In this document: positions 62,882 through 64,000 of the stretch, piece by piece | Numbering within the stretch: the stretch's first letter is position 1 | Layout of the letters: the number at the start of each line of letters is the position of its first letter | NCBI GenBank assembly: GCA_032251515.1 | Contig: JAVVDU010000002.1 | Span: forward strand, 68,144-132,143 | Origin: Carthagonibacter sp032251515 | GTDB taxonomy: Bacteria > Gemmatimonadota > Gemmatimonadetes > Palauibacterales > Palauibacteraceae | Length of the DNA: 64,000 nt | Direction: 5' to 3' | The notes under the pieces: model-generated | The model's input: the letters and a program-made list of their open reading frames with translations, nothing else | Told to the model about the DNA's origin: nothing | The model's database searches: none | Position numbers and translations under genes: made by a program

Positions 62882-64000
62882 GGCCGCGGGCAGCCGGAGG
62901 CGGCGAACAGGCGCTCCACGTCCTGCACGCCCCGGTAGAGGCGTTCGTCCCGCCTGGCCAGGTCGTCGGGAAGAGGCCGATCCCACATCGCCTTGCCCCG
63001 ACCGCTGTAGTCGATCCATGCGTCCATCACCTCGACGAACGCGGCCTGCAGTTCCGGGCATCCCAGATCTCCCCGCTCCCGCTCCACGTCACGCCCGTAG
63101 TAGCTGCTGATCGCCCCCATCACCCGTTCGCTCATCTGCGTGAGCGTCGTGACGTCGATGCGCTCCGGAACCGGGTCCGGCGGGGCGGCTTCCGGCGACA
63201 CGGATTCGATCGCCATCGGACTGGAATCCGGTTCCGCCACCGCGGCGCCCCCGGCAGGCGGGATCTCCCCCTGCCCACCGTCGCCCGACGACCCTTCGTC
63301 GCCCGCCTCGCCGCGTTCGGGAGGCCGATCCGCGGAAGGCGCGGCCAGTTCCGTCTGCGCACGCGCACCCTCGCCGCCGGTGGGCCGCTCGTCGCCGATG
63401 CGCAGGAGCGCCAGGACGACGAACGCCACGAGCACGACGCCGGCCACGCCCAGGAGCGCCCACACGAAACGGCGCTCCCGGAGCGTCCGGCGGCCGACCG
63501 TCGGAGCGGTGGCCGGCGCGACCGCCGCCGCATCGGCGCCCGACCGCACGTCCCCCTCCAGGGCATCCGGCGCCGCGACTTCCTCGCTTTCCGGCGTCCC
63601 ATCGGCCACCAGCTCAGGCTCGCGCGCCGGCGGCTCCTTCCCTTCCTCCGTCTCGGCCTTGCGCGCCGGCGGCTCCGCGTCCTCCCGCGACGGCTCCCCG
63701 TCCTTCGACCCCTCCCCACCCTCCGCTTCGTCCGGCTCTCCGGCCACGGGCTCGGACTCGCTCCGGCCGGGCCCACCTCTCGTTTCCCCGCCCGCGTCGC
63801 CGAGCACCTCTTCGACGAGAGCGTCGAAGTCGACTTCGTCCGGGGCGTCGTCGCGTCCCGCGGGCAACGCCTCGCCGGTCCCGTCTCCGTCCGCCGCCGT
63901 CTCCCGCGGCTCCGCCGTCGTCTCCTCCTCCGTGCCCTGCCGGTCATCCGCCTCGAGCAGCGAGACGTCCTCGTCGAACCGCGACAGCGACAGGAGGTCA
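62878..64000 (-). CDS. Acidic single-pass membrane protein of unknown function (5' end beyond window)
   Basis: The frame is open from its stop at 62878 to the window edge and so is partial. The visible N-terminal part (SLSRFDEDVSLLEADD, then VDFDALVEEVLGDAGG) is strongly acidic and low in complexity for about 150 residues. One helix (FVWALLGVAGVVLVAFVVLAL) is followed by a Pro/Glu/Gly linker and a structured C-terminal 100 residues (TTLTQMSERVMGAISSYYGR to DVERLFAASGCPRP). That end has two cysteines. A disordered cytoplasmic region with an outside helical domain is inferred. No family recognised. Its TGA overlaps the S58 gene's putative CTG. Confidence 0.8.
   Translation of the reverse strand, partial: DLLSLSRFDEDVSLLEADDRQGTEEETTAEPRETAADGDGTGEALPAGRDDAPDEVDFDALVEEVLGDAGGETRGGPGRSESEPVAGEPDEAEGGEGSKDGEPSREDAEPPARKAETEEGKEPPAREPELVADGTPESEEVAAPDALEGDVRSGADAAAVAPATAPTVGRRTLRERRFVWALLGVAGVVLVAFVVLALLRIGDERPTGGEGARAQTELAAPSADRPPERGEAGDEGSSGDGGQGEIPPAGGAAVAEPDSSPMAIESVSPEAAPPDPVPERIDVTTLTQMSERVMGAISSYYGRDVERERGDLGCPELQAAFVEVMDAWIDYSGRGKAMWDRPLPDDLARRDERLYRGVQDVERLFAASGCPRP

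Overview
The window is 64 kb of very GC-rich, densely packed bacterial chromosome (roughly 70% GC by eye), and almost all of it is core metabolism. The gene content fits an aerobic, diderm, heterotrophic bacterium. It holds a full 13-gene-type complex I operon with fused nuoCD, a ba3-type oxidase, ETF:quinone oxidoreductase, TCA enzymes, an outer-membrane barrel protein, an S46 dipeptidyl peptidase lipoprotein, and exported DUF1028-TPR and S58 proteins. My best guess is Gemmatimonadota or a close relative, from overall gene style only; there is no rRNA or tRNA marker to confirm it. A run of exactly 100 N (17797-17896) shows this is a scaffolded draft or metagenome assembly.

Layout. 1-16112 (minus): nuoA-B-CD-E-F-G-H-I-J-K-L-M-N, then a phosphomannomutase/phosphoglucomutase and a carbamate kinase cut by the window edge. 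16259-17669 (plus): an alpha/beta hydrolase and dcd. After the gap come an HD-GYP-type protein (plus), a YqiJ/NfeD-like membrane protein and malate dehydrogenase (minus), and a molybdopterin cluster (98-aa protein, moaD, moaE, moaA). 23322-27635: a class I aminotransferase, carA-sppA-HU, and a divergent RNase H homologue. 27685-31198 (minus): gapA-pgk-tpiA-secG. 31310-41456 (minus): one very tight 12-gene run, yicC-gmk-rpoZ-coaBC-udg-dnaB-radA-ispD-tsaC-(arginine/tyrosine phosphatase)-aroE-comF, with a good promoter placed so that the yicC message should be leaderless. 41586-45273 (minus): a small protein, icd and an outer-membrane barrel protein. 45604-55031: DUF1028-TPR, ornithine aminotransferase, cyclophilin, an acyltransferase, aconitase and an S46 peptidase. 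55207-57772 (plus): a ba3-type oxidase cluster with two very small membrane genes. 57827-64000: ETF-QO, NhaA, a second acyltransferase, an S58 peptidase and a partial acidic single-pass membrane protein.

The genes make a coherent picture. Icd, aconitase and malate dehydrogenase feed NADPH/NADH metabolism; complex I and ETF-QO feed the quinone pool; the ba3-type oxidase is a terminal acceptor. GapA-Pgk-TpiA supply lower glycolysis. CarA, RocD and carbamate kinase touch carbamoyl phosphate and arginine/ornithine metabolism but are scattered.

I do not see a defence island, prophage, IS element, CRISPR array, tRNA or rRNA, and no obvious new multi-gene system. The observations most worth checking are protein-level oddities: an ETF-QO missing one iron-sulfur cysteine, an RNase H homologue with two of four catalytic acids replaced, and a phosphatase with the arginine-phosphatase signature. 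Also worth checking are NTGA stop/start overlaps that include CTGA at radA, a predicted leaderless operon, and unannotated small membrane proteins.
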